From positions 1 through 64,000 of the forward strand of contig CAMYIE010000002.1 of the NCBI GenBank assembly GCA_947258405.1: a stretch of DNA of 64,000 nt, read 5' to 3'. The number at the start of each line of letters is the position of its first letter. Position 1 is the stretch's first letter. A program made the position numbers and the translations under genes. Positions 27,022-36,412 of the stretch are shown piece after piece. The notes beneath the pieces are model-generated. The model was not told where the DNA came from and searched no databases. It was given only the letters and a program-made list of their open reading frames with translations. The stretch comes from an uncultured Eudoraea sp. Lineage in GTDB: Bacteria > Bacteroidota > Bacteroidia > Flavobacteriales > Flavobacteriaceae.

Positions 27022-30000
27022 TAGTTTTGATTCGGTTGAACATCTGAGTTACGCTGCGCCTCTTTGGCTTTGATTATACTCAGCTCAGAATCAGCCTCCT
27101 TCACGATCTCCGGAAAATCTGAGAAATTAGATATTACGCTCTCGAGTATATAAGTCGACTGGAATGCGTCGTCGAGTGCATAAAAGTTCTTTGCCATCAA
27201 TATTAGCCCTTTGGCCCCCCATTCTTTATAGGCAGCATAATCCTTCACCAGTTTTTGGACCGATGCGTTAGAGTCTTTAAAGGCAGATCTTTTATTCTTA
27301 AAATAGGCCTCATAATACAATGCTTCTGCAGCCAGTCTTCCCTGGGCAATTTTTAGCACCTCAGCATAGGCCATTTCTGCCTTGTCCTCATCATTCGTAC
27401 GGATTGCCGATCTGGCGATCATTAGTTGGGCATCACTTTTGATCCGGTCGTCTATATCAGCGGTGGAAAGTACCTTCTCTGCGTAAACAATCGTTTGCCG
27501 ATCATCATTTTTCTGATAGTATGCCTTCATCAGATTAGATCTGGCAAAAGTTATATTCTGTTGTATATCAGCCATTTCCTCAAGGCTCAGGAGGTATGGG
27601 AAAGCTTCGTCGTATCGATCAGAAGACACATAAATCTCACATATTCGGGTTAGCGCCTGTTCAGAGTACTCATGATTCCCCCGGTCGGATACATTCTTGA
27701 AATAAGTCAGTGCCTCATCGGTATCACCTTTAGCGAAGAGGAGTTGGGCAAGTCTGAAGTTGGCTTCCAGGGAATGGATGCCATTGGGAAATTCCTTAAT
27801 ATAACTTTGAAATCCTTTTAAGGCTGCTGTCGTATTTCCCTGTTGATATTTTTTATCCGCCGATTCGTAAGTAGCCTGATCCATTTCAGCATCGCTAACT
27901 TCAACAAAGTCGAGATTTTTAACCCAGTCTGCATATTCATCCACCCTCCCAAGATCAACGTAGATAAGTTTCGCTGTGGAGACGGCCTGGATCGCTTCCT
28001 GGCTATCAGGAAAATCGCGAGCTACAGTTTTCAATTTGGATAGTGCCTCTTCATTGCGATTTGCGCTGTAATACACCAGTCCCTGCCTCATCAAGGCCTG
28101 TGGCACAAATTTACTTTTCGGATAAGTCGCGATGAGCTTATCGAACATTGACAATCCATCATTTTGCTGTTCCGACCTTACATACGTTGTGCCGAGTTCA
28201 AAGAGTGCATCGTCCTGTAATTTTGAATTCGGATAACGCGATACAAAAGATTTTAGTTCCTCTATCTTCACACTGGTATTGCCAATAAAACCCTGCGACA
28301 TGGCCATTTGAAATGTTGCGTAATCCCTTTTCGCCCCACGATTCTCAACCACACGGTTATAAGCGTTTATGGCAGGCTGGTACCTGCCTGTAACAAAATA
28401 ACTATCACCCAGCCGCATCGAGGCATCGTTTTTCTTTTCAGGAAGAGCATCAGCACGTTCAAAAGCTTTAAACGATTCAGCAGCCTTGTTGTAGTCCTTT
28501 AACTTAAAATAGGTATAGCCAAGATTATATTCAAGGTCGGAGAACTCCTTTGTATTTCGGGCTATAGACATTTGCCCAAAGGCCCGAAAATCGTTCAATG
28601 CGTCTTCGAAGCGGTTCAATCGATATTGTGCATCTGCTTTCCAGTATAAAGCCCTTGTTTTATAGAGCTGGTCTTCTGCTGAGGCCAAAGACTTCTCCAA
28701 ATTTGTGATGGAACCAGCAAAGTCGTTGTCGAGAAACAATTCCAGCCCTCTGTAAAAAGCGACTTTCTGGAAGGTAGCCTTACTGGCATAACCCCTGTTT
28801 TCTTCAAGCAATTCGAGTGCACCTTCAAAGTTTTTGGAAGTGATATAGGAATCCACTAACAACTCCTGGATCTCCTGTTGATACTGGTCGCCCGGATATT
28901 GCTCGAGGTAGAATTTTAACACCTGTGGAACAGGCTCGTATGCGTTGCCGATCTCATAGCTCAACCGAGCGTAATTTAAAGCGGCGTCTTGAGTGATATC
29001 TTTAGAGAACTCCATTTGTGAAGCATTTCTGAATGCATTCAGTGCTTCTTGCTTCTTATCGAGTTTCAGATAACACTCCGCAAGATGGTAATAAGCGTTT
29101 TGGGAAACACTGTTGGCTCCGCCGATGATCTTATTGAATTGCTGAATAGCATTGGCAAAGTCCTCTTGCTTATAATAACAGTATCCTAATAAATAGAAGT
29201 CTGTATTGCTCCATTTACCCCGTTTACCCTTATAGGCTTCGAGATAAGGAATCGCCTCGGCATATTTTGCCAAATTGAAATAGCTCTCACCGATGATCTT
29301 GTTGAGTTCAGAAACTTCGCGGCGGTCAGATCTTGGAAGCTGCTTTTGGGCCAGCGCGATCGCTTCCTCGAAGTTCCCGAGTTTGAAATTCATATCGGCC
29401 TGGTAGTAAGAGAGCTTATCGGAGAGACCTTCCTGATTTGTGATCTGGTCGAAACGCTCGTTGGCACCTTCGTAATCATCTTGTTGATATGCGATATAGC
29501 CCAGATAGTACTTCGCCTGGGATCCATAGGTTCCTGAAGAAGAAACTTTTTTCAGGTATCGCTTTGCTTCCTCTGTTTTTTTGGAGGCGAATAAGGAATA
29601 GCCCATATTAAAGTTAAAGCGTTCCCTTTCGTTCTGAGTAACCGAACTTTGGTCTACCTTTTTATACCATTTTAGCGCATAGGGATAGCGACCGTTCTCA
29701 AAATAATAGTCGGCCACATCTAAAAAAGCAGAATTCCTTTTGGTGGAGGTGGGATATTCGGTCACAAAAGCTTCCATAAGGCCATCTGCCCCAACCTGAT
29801 TTAAACGAATGGCAGCGTTAGCCGCGTAGTAAGCGCTATTGGCCCTGGTCTCGTAGTCCCCGGTTTCGATGGCCACCTCATTGAAAATAGCCTGGGCCGC
29901 CTGATACTGCTTGTTATGGTAGAGTTCAAGCGCGTCCTGATACTTTTTTTGAGGATGTGTATAGATTTCTGTTCCCTGGGAGAATCCCTGGAATACGACA

Positions 30001-30041
30001 AATAGGAGTGCCAGAAAAAGCACGGTATTTTTAATTCTCAT
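27021..30041 (-). CDS. large periplasmic TPR protein
   Basis: A 1006-residue protein with a signal peptide (about 1-22) and more than a dozen tetratricopeptide repeats through its whole length (for example YAEAIPYLEAYKGKRG, FANAIQQFNKII, YQPAINAYNRVVENRG, TDEALTYFKNVSDRG). There is no transmembrane segment or enzyme motif. It overlaps the barrel gene by one base. Long TPR solenoids of this type act as scaffolds in envelope assembly; that is inference for this one. ftsE diverges 131 bp upstream. Confidence 0.88.
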   Translation of the reverse strand: MRIKNTVLFLALLFVVFQGFSQGTEIYTHPQKKYQDALELYHNKQYQAAQAIFNEVAIETGDYETRANSAYYAANAAIRLNQVGADGLMEAFVTEYPTSTKRNSAFLDVADYYFENGRYPYALKWYKKVDQSSVTQNERERFNFNMGYSLFASKKTEEAKRYLKKVSSSGTYGSQAKYYLGYIAYQQDDYEGANERFDQITNQEGLSDKLSYYQADMNFKLGNFEEAIALAQKQLPRSDRREVSELNKIIGESYFNLAKYAEAIPYLEAYKGKRGKWSNTDFYLLGYCYYKQEDFANAIQQFNKIIGGANSVSQNAYYHLAECYLKLDKKQEALNAFRNASQMEFSKDITQDAALNYARLSYEIGNAYEPVPQVLKFYLEQYPGDQYQQEIQELLVDSYITSKNFEGALELLEENRGYASKATFQKVAFYRGLELFLDNDFAGSITNLEKSLASAEDQLYKTRALYWKADAQYRLNRFEDALNDFRAFGQMSIARNTKEFSDLEYNLGYTYFKLKDYNKAAESFKAFERADALPEKKNDASMRLGDSYFVTGRYQPAINAYNRVVENRGAKRDYATFQMAMSQGFIGNTSVKIEELKSFVSRYPNSKLQDDALFELGTTYVRSEQQNDGLSMFDKLIATYPKSKFVPQALMRQGLVYYSANRNEEALSKLKTVARDFPDSQEAIQAVSTAKLIYVDLGRVDEYADWVKNLDFVEVSDAEMDQATYESADKKYQQGNTTAALKGFQSYIKEFPNGIHSLEANFRLAQLLFAKGDTDEALTYFKNVSDRGNHEYSEQALTRICEIYVSSDRYDEAFPYLLSLEEMADIQQNITFARSNLMKAYYQKNDDRQTIVYAEKVLSTADIDDRIKSDAQLMIARSAIRTNDEDKAEMAYAEVLKIAQGRLAAEALYYEAYFKNKRSAFKDSNASVQKLVKDYAAYKEWGAKGLILMAKNFYALDDAFQSTYILESVISNFSDFPEIVKEADSELSIIKAKEAQRNSDVQPNQN

Positions 30042-30172
30042 GTGTTCTCGAGTACCGTATTTCTGTTGTTAACGTTAAATATGGCTGCTTGGTATACCGA
30101 AATAAAAGAAAATAAGGAGCAGCCCTCTCCTGATATCAATGAACTTATTACTTTTATATCAACAATTACAAT

Positions 30173-30856
30173 ATGGCAGAACCAGTTCTATCCCTAAAAT
30201 CTGTGGCAATATTCCAGAAGGAGAACATGATCCTTAACGATGTTTCACTGGAAGTAAAAAAAGGAGAATTTGTTTATCTCATCGGCAAGACCGGCAGTGG
30301 GAAAAGCAGCCTTATGAAAACACTCTACGCAGATCTCCCATTAAAAGAAGGACATGGCCGAATCGTTGGCTTCAACATAAAGACACTACAGGAAAAGGAT
30401 ATTCCTTATCTAAGACGCAAACTCGGAATCGTCTTTCAGGATTTCAAGCTTCTTCCCGATAGAAATGTGAACAAAAATCTGCTGTTTGTCCTTAAGGCTA
30501 CAGGCTGGAAAGATCAGGCAAAGATGGATGCGAAGATCGATGAAGTATTGCAAAAAGTTGGCATGAAGACAAAGGGTTTTAAATTCCCTCATGAGCTATC
30601 TGGTGGAGAACAACAGCGTGTCGCCATTGCCCGGGCCCTGCTCAATGATCCTGAACTGATACTTGCAGACGAGCCTACGGGAAATCTCGATCCTCAAACA
30701 AGTGTAGAGGTCATGAAAGTATTGCAGGAGATCAACAAGAGCGGGAGAACAATAGTGATGGCTACTCACGATTACGCACTGATTTTAAAATACCCGTCCA
30801 AAACTCTCAAATGCGATGCCAGCAAAGTATTTGAGGTGATCCAGAAGGCGGTATAA
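30173..30856 (+). CDS. ftsE: cell-division ATP-binding protein FtsE
   Basis: A 227-residue ABC ATPase with Walker [11 protein letters not shown]-loop [12 protein letters not shown], signature [16 protein letters not shown] and Walker [13 protein letters not shown]. FtsE with FtsX links the divisome to peptidoglycan hydrolases. The FQDFKLL segment is characteristic of FtsE. ftsX is not adjacent, which is common in Bacteroidota. The next gene lies 182 bp away and has its own -7 box. Confidence 0.9.
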   Translation: MAEPVLSLKSVAIFQKENMILNDVSLEVKKGEFVYLIGKTGSGKSSLMKTLYADLPLKEGHGRIVGFNIKTLQEKDIPYLRRKLGIVFQDFKLLPDRNVNKNLLFVLKATGWKDQAKMDAKIDEVLQKVGMKTKGFKFPHELSGGEQQRVAIARALLNDPELILADEPTGNLDPQTSVEVMKVLQEINKSGRTIVMATHDYALILKYPSKTLKCDASKVFEVIQKAV

Positions 30857-30989
30857 ATCTTTTGTGGTTTGTAGTTTCGGTCGATCAGGGCCTTTGTGCA
30901 TTGGTTATGCGGATAGTTCGATTTTCGATTACCGCTTCGATAAAAATAAACCGCCCGTATGACAACCAATCGTGCTTAAAGATTTTTGC

Positions 30990-30997
30990 TACATTTG
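30990..30997 (+). promoter_or_regulatory. -7 box of the glucokinase gene
   Basis: TACATTTG, full TAnnTTTG match, 41 bp before the ATG at 31039. No clear -33 element. Confidence 0.45.
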
Positions 30998-31038
30998 CCC
31001 TCATCTGATGATACCCAACAACAAATCACCGCTTTTTT

Positions 31039-31788
31039 ATGATCGTTCTTGGAATTGATATCGGAGGATCTGGTATGAAAGGAGCACTGGTAAATTCTCT
31101 TACGGGGGAATTGCTCACCGAACGATTCAGGATCCCCACCCCGGCATCGAGAAAACCTGAGGCCATGGCCGGGGTTTTAAAGAAGATTGTAGCCCATTTT
31201 GATCACAAAGGCCCAGTAGGGTGTGGTTTTCCTACTGTCATAAAACATGGGGTATGCAAATCACCTGGAAACCTTCATAAATCCTGGATGGGAGTCAATG
31301 TAAAAGAAATATTCAGCGATGCCACCGGGTTGCCCGTTACGGTGATCAACGATGCGGATGCCGCCGGTTATGCCGTGATGAACTATGGAATTGGGAAAGG
31401 AATTGAAGGGTTTGTGTTGATGATCACAATAGGTACCGGACTAGGCAGTGGTGCATTTTTTAACGGTGAACTGATTCCTAATTTTGAACTCGGCCAGATC
31501 CCTTACAAGGAATTTAAAAAGATCGAAACCTGGGCCGCTTCTTCGGCCAAGGAGAGGGAAAACCTTAGCTATGACCAATGGGGAAAACGTTTTAATAAAT
31601 TCCTGGAATTGGTAGATCTACTCGTTTGTCCCGACATGATCATTATCGGCGGGGGAGCCTCAAAACACTTCGATGAATATCGGCACAGGATTAAAATTGA
31701 AACACCAGTAGTACCCGCCCAGTTCCGTAACCATGCCGGAATTATTGGTGCAGCCGTAGCAGCTTTGCATGAAGCACCAAAAGATTAG
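31039..31788 (+). CDS. ppgK: ROK-family polyphosphate glucokinase
   Basis: A 249-residue sugar kinase. ATP/polyphosphate motifs are GIDIGGSGMKGAL at the start and TIGTGLGSGAF mid-protein. The catalytic Asp is in VINDADAAGYA. IIIGGGASKHFDEY follows near the end. It lacks the CxCGxxGC zinc motif of typical ROK kinases, and the short C-terminal half with KKIETWAASSAKERENL matches polyphosphate-dependent glucokinases, which phosphorylate glucose with polyphosphate or ATP. Phosphodonor preference is inferred from family. Confidence 0.85.
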   Translation: MIVLGIDIGGSGMKGALVNSLTGELLTERFRIPTPASRKPEAMAGVLKKIVAHFDHKGPVGCGFPTVIKHGVCKSPGNLHKSWMGVNVKEIFSDATGLPVTVINDADAAGYAVMNYGIGKGIEGFVLMITIGTGLGSGAFFNGELIPNFELGQIPYKEFKKIETWAASSAKERENLSYDQWGKRFNKFLELVDLLVCPDMIIIGGGASKHFDEYRHRIKIETPVVPAQFRNHAGIIGAAVAALHEAPKD

Positions 31789-31812
31789 AACCTTCCGCTT
31801 GTTCTATAAGAA

Positions 31813-33609
31813 TTAGGATTTATTCCGTTTTCTATCCACTTCTTTAAGGTGAATTTTTCGCAAACGCAAATGTTTAGGCGTAACCTCTACATATTCGTCC
31901 CTCTGGATATATTCCAATGCCTCTTCCAGTGAAAATTTTATGGCCGGTACAATTCTGGCCTTGTCATCTGCCCCGGCCGAACGTACATTCGAAAGCTTTT
32001 TCGTTTTAGTGACATTAACCACCATATCATCGCCGCGACTATTTTCACCGATTACCTGGCCCTCGTATATATCCTCACCCGGATCGATAAAGAATCTTCC
32101 TCTGTCCTGCAGCTTGTCAATTGAATAAGGTATTGCTTTTCCGTTTTCCATAGAGACCAGAGACCCATTCTGACGCTGGGCAATCTCACCCTTCATCGGC
32201 TGGTATTCCATAAAGCGATGCGCCATGATCGCCTCGCCCGCTGTAGCGGTAAGCAATTGATTCCGAAGCCCGATAATTCCTCTTGAGGGAATCTCGAATT
32301 CACACAGCATACGCGAACCCCGAACTTCCATATTGGTCATCACTCCTTTCCTCAAGCTCACCATTTCGACCGCTTTCCCTGAAACTTCCTCAGGTAAATC
32401 GATAGTCAGGTGTTCCACAGGCTCACTCATCACCCCCTCGATGGCCTTTGTAATTACCTGTGGCTGGCCTATCTGAAGCTCATAGCCTTCGCGGCGCATG
32501 GTTTCGATCAGGACCGAAAGGTGCAATACACCCCTTCCAAACACCATAAATTTATCGGCGCTATCTGTTTCTTCCACCCGGAGTGCAAGATTCTTTTCGA
32601 GTTCTTTCTCGAGTCGTTCTTTTATATGCCTTGAGGTAACATACTTCCCATCCTTTCCGAAAAACGGGCTGTCGTTAATAGTAAAAAGCATGCTCATTGT
32701 AGGTTCATCAATAGCGATGGTTTTTAAACCCTCGGGGTTTTCCAAATCGGCAATCGTATCACCAATATCGAATCCTTCCAGTCCTACCAATGCACAAATA
32801 TCTCCTGCCTCCACCTGCGATACCTTTTTACGTCCTAATCCCTCGAACGTAAACAATTCTTTTATTCTCGATTTTACAATACGTCTGTCTCTTTTTACCA
32901 AAGAAACCTGTTGTCCTTCCACAAGGGTGCCTCTTTGTAACCGACCAATGGCGATCCTGCCGGTAAAGGAGGAATAATCAAGAGAAGTTACCAACAATTG
33001 GGTATTACCCTCTTCGGCCTTAAAACCCGGGACATGTGCGATCACCATCTCCAGCAGTGGCTCTATGGAATCGGTTGGTTTCTGCCAGTCTTCACTCATC
33101 CAATTATGTTTGGCTGAGCCATAAACTGTGGGAAAATCGAGTTGCCATTCTTCAGCTCCAAGCTCAAACATCAGATCGAAGACCTTTTCGTGGACCTCTT
33201 CTGGTTTGCAATTTTCTTTGTCGACCTTATTGATCACAACGCAGGGTTTTAGACCGAGATCGATAGCTTTCTGGAGTACGAACCGTGTTTGCGGCATCGG
33301 TCCTTCAAAAGCGTCGACCAGCAGGAGGACCCCATCGGCCATATTGAGGACCCGTTCTACCTCTCCACCAAAATCGGCGTGACCGGGAGTATCTATAATA
33401 TTGATCTTCGTATCCTTATACTGCACAGATACGTTTTTGGAAACGATAGTGATACCGCGTTCACGCTCCAGGTCGTTATTATCCAGAATAAGTTCTCCTG
33501 TATTCTCATTTTCACGGAATAACTCACAGAAATGAAGGATCTTATCAACCAGGGTTGTTTTGCCGTGGTCTACGTGGGCGATAATTGCAATGTTCTTAGT
33601 TTCAGACAT
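31813..33609 (-). CDS. typA: translational GTPase TypA/BipA
   Basis: A 598-residue ribosome-associated GTPase. G motifs: [10 protein letters not shown] (G1), [16 protein letters not shown] (G3), NKVDKENC (G4). The C-terminal domains include [20 protein letters not shown] and [19 protein letters not shown], and the BipA-specific tail ends near [21 protein letters not shown]. Length is normal. It affects ribosome assembly and stress translation. Convergent with ppgK, 24 bp apart. Confidence 0.96.
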   Translation of the reverse strand: MSETKNIAIIAHVDHGKTTLVDKILHFCELFRENENTGELILDNNDLERERGITIVSKNVSVQYKDTKINIIDTPGHADFGGEVERVLNMADGVLLLVDAFEGPMPQTRFVLQKAIDLGLKPCVVINKVDKENCKPEEVHEKVFDLMFELGAEEWQLDFPTVYGSAKHNWMSEDWQKPTDSIEPLLEMVIAHVPGFKAEEGNTQLLVTSLDYSSFTGRIAIGRLQRGTLVEGQQVSLVKRDRRIVKSRIKELFTFEGLGRKKVSQVEAGDICALVGLEGFDIGDTIADLENPEGLKTIAIDEPTMSMLFTINDSPFFGKDGKYVTSRHIKERLEKELEKNLALRVEETDSADKFMVFGRGVLHLSVLIETMRREGYELQIGQPQVITKAIEGVMSEPVEHLTIDLPEEVSGKAVEMVSLRKGVMTNMEVRGSRMLCEFEIPSRGIIGLRNQLLTATAGEAIMAHRFMEYQPMKGEIAQRQNGSLVSMENGKAIPYSIDKLQDRGRFFIDPGEDIYEGQVIGENSRGDDMVVNVTKTKKLSNVRSAGADDKARIVPAIKFSLEEALEYIQRDEYVEVTPKHLRLRKIHLKEVDRKRNKS

Positions 33610-33627
33610 GTCGCATAATTAAGCCCG

Positions 33628-33635
33628 CAAAGATA
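33628..33635 (-). promoter_or_regulatory. typA -7 box
   Basis: Minus strand TATCTTTG, full TAnnTTTG match, 18 bp upstream of the typA ATG. The same 8-mer occurs for kdsA on the other strand in this gap. Confidence 0.45.
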
Positions 33636-33731
33636 GTGGGTATTTTTGAGAGTAGATCTGGATAAACATTAAATTCAATTTTTGCCATAAATCCACGACA
33701 CCATCAAAAGGAAATTCGGACCAAAAACCCC

Positions 33732-33739
33732 TATCTTTG
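33732..33739 (+). promoter_or_regulatory. kdsA -7 box
   Basis: TATCTTTG, full TAnnTTTG match, 19 bp before the kdsA ATG. No clear TTG at -33. Confidence 0.45.
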
Positions 33740-33758
33740 AGACCATAAAACGATCCCT

Positions 33759-34577
33759 ATGAACTTGGAACTGATTCCTAAGATCAAACACAGCACAAGT
33801 GGCAATTTCTTTCTTCTCGCCGGACCCTGCGCTATTGAAGGGGAAGATATGGCCATGAGAATAGCAGAACAGGTGGTCGGTTTGACCGAAACATTAAAGA
33901 TCCCCTATGTTTTCAAAGGGAGTTTTAAAAAAGCTAATAGAAGCCGTGTGGATTCGTTTACCGGAATTGGTGATGAAAAAGCATTAAAGATCCTTAAAAA
34001 GGTTTCGGAAAGCTTCGATGTCCCTACGATAACGGATATTCATGAAGTTAACGATGCGGATCTCGCAGCTGAATACGTTGATATACTTCAGATCCCGGCT
34101 TTTTTGGTAAGACAGACAGATCTAGTGGTGGCTGCCGCCCATACTGGTAAAGTGGTAAATCTGAAAAAGGGTCAGTTTATGAGTCCGGAAAGCATGAAGC
34201 ATGCAGTGAAAAAAGTAACGGATTCGGGAAATGAACAGGTGATGATTACCGATCGCGGCACCATGTTCGGGTACCAGGATATGGTAGTAGATTTCAGAGG
34301 TATCCCGACGATGAAAGAATTTGCGCCGGTGGTGCTCGATGTAACGCATTCCCTGCAGCAGCCCAACCAGACTTCCGGGGTAACCGGTGGGCGTCCGGCC
34401 ATGATCTCCACCATTGCACGGGCTGGTATTGCAGCTGGTGTGGACGGAATTTTTATAGAATCGCATTTTGATCCGGCCAAGGCTAAAAGCGACGGGGCCA
34501 ATATGTTGCCTTTGGATCAGTTATCAAAACTTCTGGAAGATCTTGTACGATTACGTAAGACTGTAGTATCACTTTAG
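33759..34577 (+). CDS. kdsA: 3-deoxy-8-phosphooctulonate synthase
   Basis: A 272-residue cytoplasmic aldolase that condenses phosphoenolpyruvate with arabinose 5-phosphate to make KDO 8-phosphate for lipopolysaccharide. Motifs: AGPCAIEGEDMA, FKGSFKKANRSR, TDIHEVNDADL, DRGTMFGYQDMVVDFRGIP and the late IESHFDPAKAKSDGANM. Cys in AGPCAIE is at the metal-ligand position of the metal-dependent class. It is convergent with the DUF1801 gene; both stop codons lie in one 12-bp palindrome. Confidence 0.95.
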   Translation: MNLELIPKIKHSTSGNFFLLAGPCAIEGEDMAMRIAEQVVGLTETLKIPYVFKGSFKKANRSRVDSFTGIGDEKALKILKKVSESFDVPTITDIHEVNDADLAAEYVDILQIPAFLVRQTDLVVAAAHTGKVVNLKKGQFMSPESMKHAVKKVTDSGNEQVMITDRGTMFGYQDMVVDFRGIPTMKEFAPVVLDVTHSLQQPNQTSGVTGGRPAMISTIARAGIAAGVDGIFIESHFDPAKAKSDGANMLPLDQLSKLLEDLVRLRKTVVSL

Positions 34578-34583
34578 TCCGGA

Positions 34584-34943
34584 CTAGCTCCAGAACTTCT
34601 TTCCTTTAACGCTTTCCGCATCAAGCAGTAATTCTCGCAAGACTTCAGGATCGATCTCTTCTAAGCTCCTGTATCTGAGCGATCGCATCATTTTCCTTCC
34701 GGCCGTCTCCATTTTGTCGAGATGTACCGAAAGATGTGCTGCATTCCAAAAGCCAAGGTCTATGTAGTCTTTAGACTGATTTAAATAACAAAAAGGCTTC
34801 CCTTCTAAATAGTAAAAAGGAATTTTATATTTGAACTTCAATTCCAGATCGGGTATAATTTGCTCGATGGCCGACTGAAGGTAGAGCAAAATACCTTTAT
34901 AAGGTTCTGGTTGTCTCAGTATGTATTCTTCTGCAGGATTCAT
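34584..34943 (-). CDS. DUF1801 domain protein
   Basis: A 119-residue cytoplasmic protein of the DUF1801 (YdhG-like) fold: ILLYLQSAIEQIIPDLELKF, KYKIPFYYLEGKPFCYL, and DLGFWNAAHL. The family is small and of unknown function. The ATG at 34943 lies 15 bp from the divergent transglutaminase gene. Confidence 0.85.
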   Translation of the reverse strand: MNPAEEYILRQPEPYKGILLYLQSAIEQIIPDLELKFKYKIPFYYLEGKPFCYLNQSKDYIDLGFWNAAHLSVHLDKMETAGRKMMRSLRYRSLEEIDPEVLRELLLDAESVKGKKFWS

Positions 34944-34958
34944 ATCTTTAATACAAAG

Positions 34959-35972
34959 ATGCGATTTATGTTCGTGCGAAAATTTCTTTTGCTGATGCTG
35001 TTTGCGGTTGGTTCCATTTATGGAAGAGACTATCGGAATGTGGACGGCAAGGTAATGGAATACCCGTATTTCAATTCAGTGGAACACCTGGGGATAAGAA
35101 TCATGAACGATTTCGCAACCGATAAGCAAAGAGTTCGTGCCGCTTTTATATGGATCGTTTATAATATGGACTACGGCCGTAGTTATGATGTGATCTTTCA
35201 GGCCGACAAGCACTTCCCCTACTACTCAGAGGTAGGACGTCAATATCAGCTAAGACAGCTCGAACTGGAAAAAATAGACCATTCATTTCTCTACCGATTA
35301 GGAGTATGCCTGGATTATTCACTGATTCTGAAAGAATTGTGTAATCAGTTTAAAATTCCTTCTGAGATCATTATTGGTCTTACCAAAACCGATATGCGGG
35401 ATCATAACGGAGAATATCATTTAAAGAATCACTCCTGGAATGCGGTTCAGGTCGATGGGGACTGGAAGTTGGTAGACCCTACATGGGCACTCGGGCAGAC
35501 AGGAAATATTCAGTTACTTTTTACCGGTAATTATATAGAACAGTTCTTTTTTCCCGACCCCTCAAATTTTATCAAGAGTCACCTGCCTGCAAATCCGGCC
35601 TGGCAATTACTAGACGCTCCGGTTGCAGCAGATAAGTTTAAAAAGCAACCGAGTTATTTTCCAGAATATTTTAGTCGTGAGGTAGAGCTTTCGGCTAAGA
35701 CCAGCGGGGTGATCAGTCTTGCTGATTACAACGAATATCTTATTATGTTCGATCGTTTACCGGAGCTGAATAGTATGCATTACAGCATCGACGGATCCGT
35801 GATCTTAAAAAAGATGGAAATTAAAAAAGTTAAAGATCAGCCCTATTTCTCGGTGATAAAACTTAATAAAAGACTGAGGAACAAATACCATTCCCTGACC
35901 GTTTTCATGGATTACAGACCTATCTTGAAATTTAAAATCGAAAATCAAAAACATTCCGAAAGTAAACCATGA
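34959..35972 (+). CDS. secreted transglutaminase-like protein
   Basis: A 337-residue protein from the ATG at 34959 (a longer frame back to 34860 runs through the divergent gene and lacks a signal). Signal peptide about 1-23 (FVRKFLLLMLFAVGSIYG). The papain-like transglutaminase core has a Cys in RLGVCLDYSLILKEL, His in NHSWNAVQVDG and Asp in KLVDPTWALG, giving a complete catalytic triad. A C-terminal region of about 120 residues is unassigned. Related periplasmic proteins act as cysteine proteases or amidases; the substrate is unknown. Confidence 0.85.
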   Translation: MRFMFVRKFLLLMLFAVGSIYGRDYRNVDGKVMEYPYFNSVEHLGIRIMNDFATDKQRVRAAFIWIVYNMDYGRSYDVIFQADKHFPYYSEVGRQYQLRQLELEKIDHSFLYRLGVCLDYSLILKELCNQFKIPSEIIIGLTKTDMRDHNGEYHLKNHSWNAVQVDGDWKLVDPTWALGQTGNIQLLFTGNYIEQFFFPDPSNFIKSHLPANPAWQLLDAPVAADKFKKQPSYFPEYFSREVELSAKTSGVISLADYNEYLIMFDRLPELNSMHYSIDGSVILKKMEIKKVKDQPYFSVIKLNKRLRNKYHSLTVFMDYRPILKFKIENQKHSESKP

Positions 35973-36001
35973 GGAAGGTATAGGGTATTTCCCTACGCTG
36001 A

Positions 36002-36286
36002 TTACAAAAGTGGAAGAAGATTGTTTGTGAAATTCTGATTTATTTCACGGTCGAATTCAGCGGCGATCTTTCTTTTGAATTCAAGAGGAGTTGGACGCGC
36101 AATGGTTACATATAATTTTTCCAGGTCAACATCGAAGTAGAAGCAGGAAAAATCGCCAGAGCATTCTTTTTCCATATGTGCCATCAGAAAATGAGTGATC
36201 CTTGGCCGGAGTTTGTATTCAAGATCGATACAAAACTTCTTGACCTTATCGTCAAACTCATAAACCGAATTCCAGTTGAATTTCAT
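36002..36286 (-). CDS. 94-aa hypothetical protein
   Basis: A 94-residue soluble protein rich in aromatic and charged residues (NWNSVYEFDDKVKKFCIDLE, SCFYFDVDLEKLYVTIARP). No signal, membrane segment or known motif. The frame is clean and codon use looks like its neighbours. Function unrecognised. The 126-bp gap after its start (36287-36412) shows nothing further. Confidence 0.6.
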   Translation of the reverse strand: MKFNWNSVYEFDDKVKKFCIDLEYKLRPRITHFLMAHMEKECSGDFSCFYFDVDLEKLYVTIARPTPLEFKRKIAAEFDREINQNFTNNLLPLL

Positions 36287-36412
36287 CTTTTTTGATCAGT
36301 TGGCAGAAAGGAAAGATACAAAAAACTTCTCATCAATTTACCGTGCAGCAAATAACGGTGAACTTTGGTGGTTCAAGAGTTTTTCTATCTAAAATATGGA
36401 TGGATCAGTATT

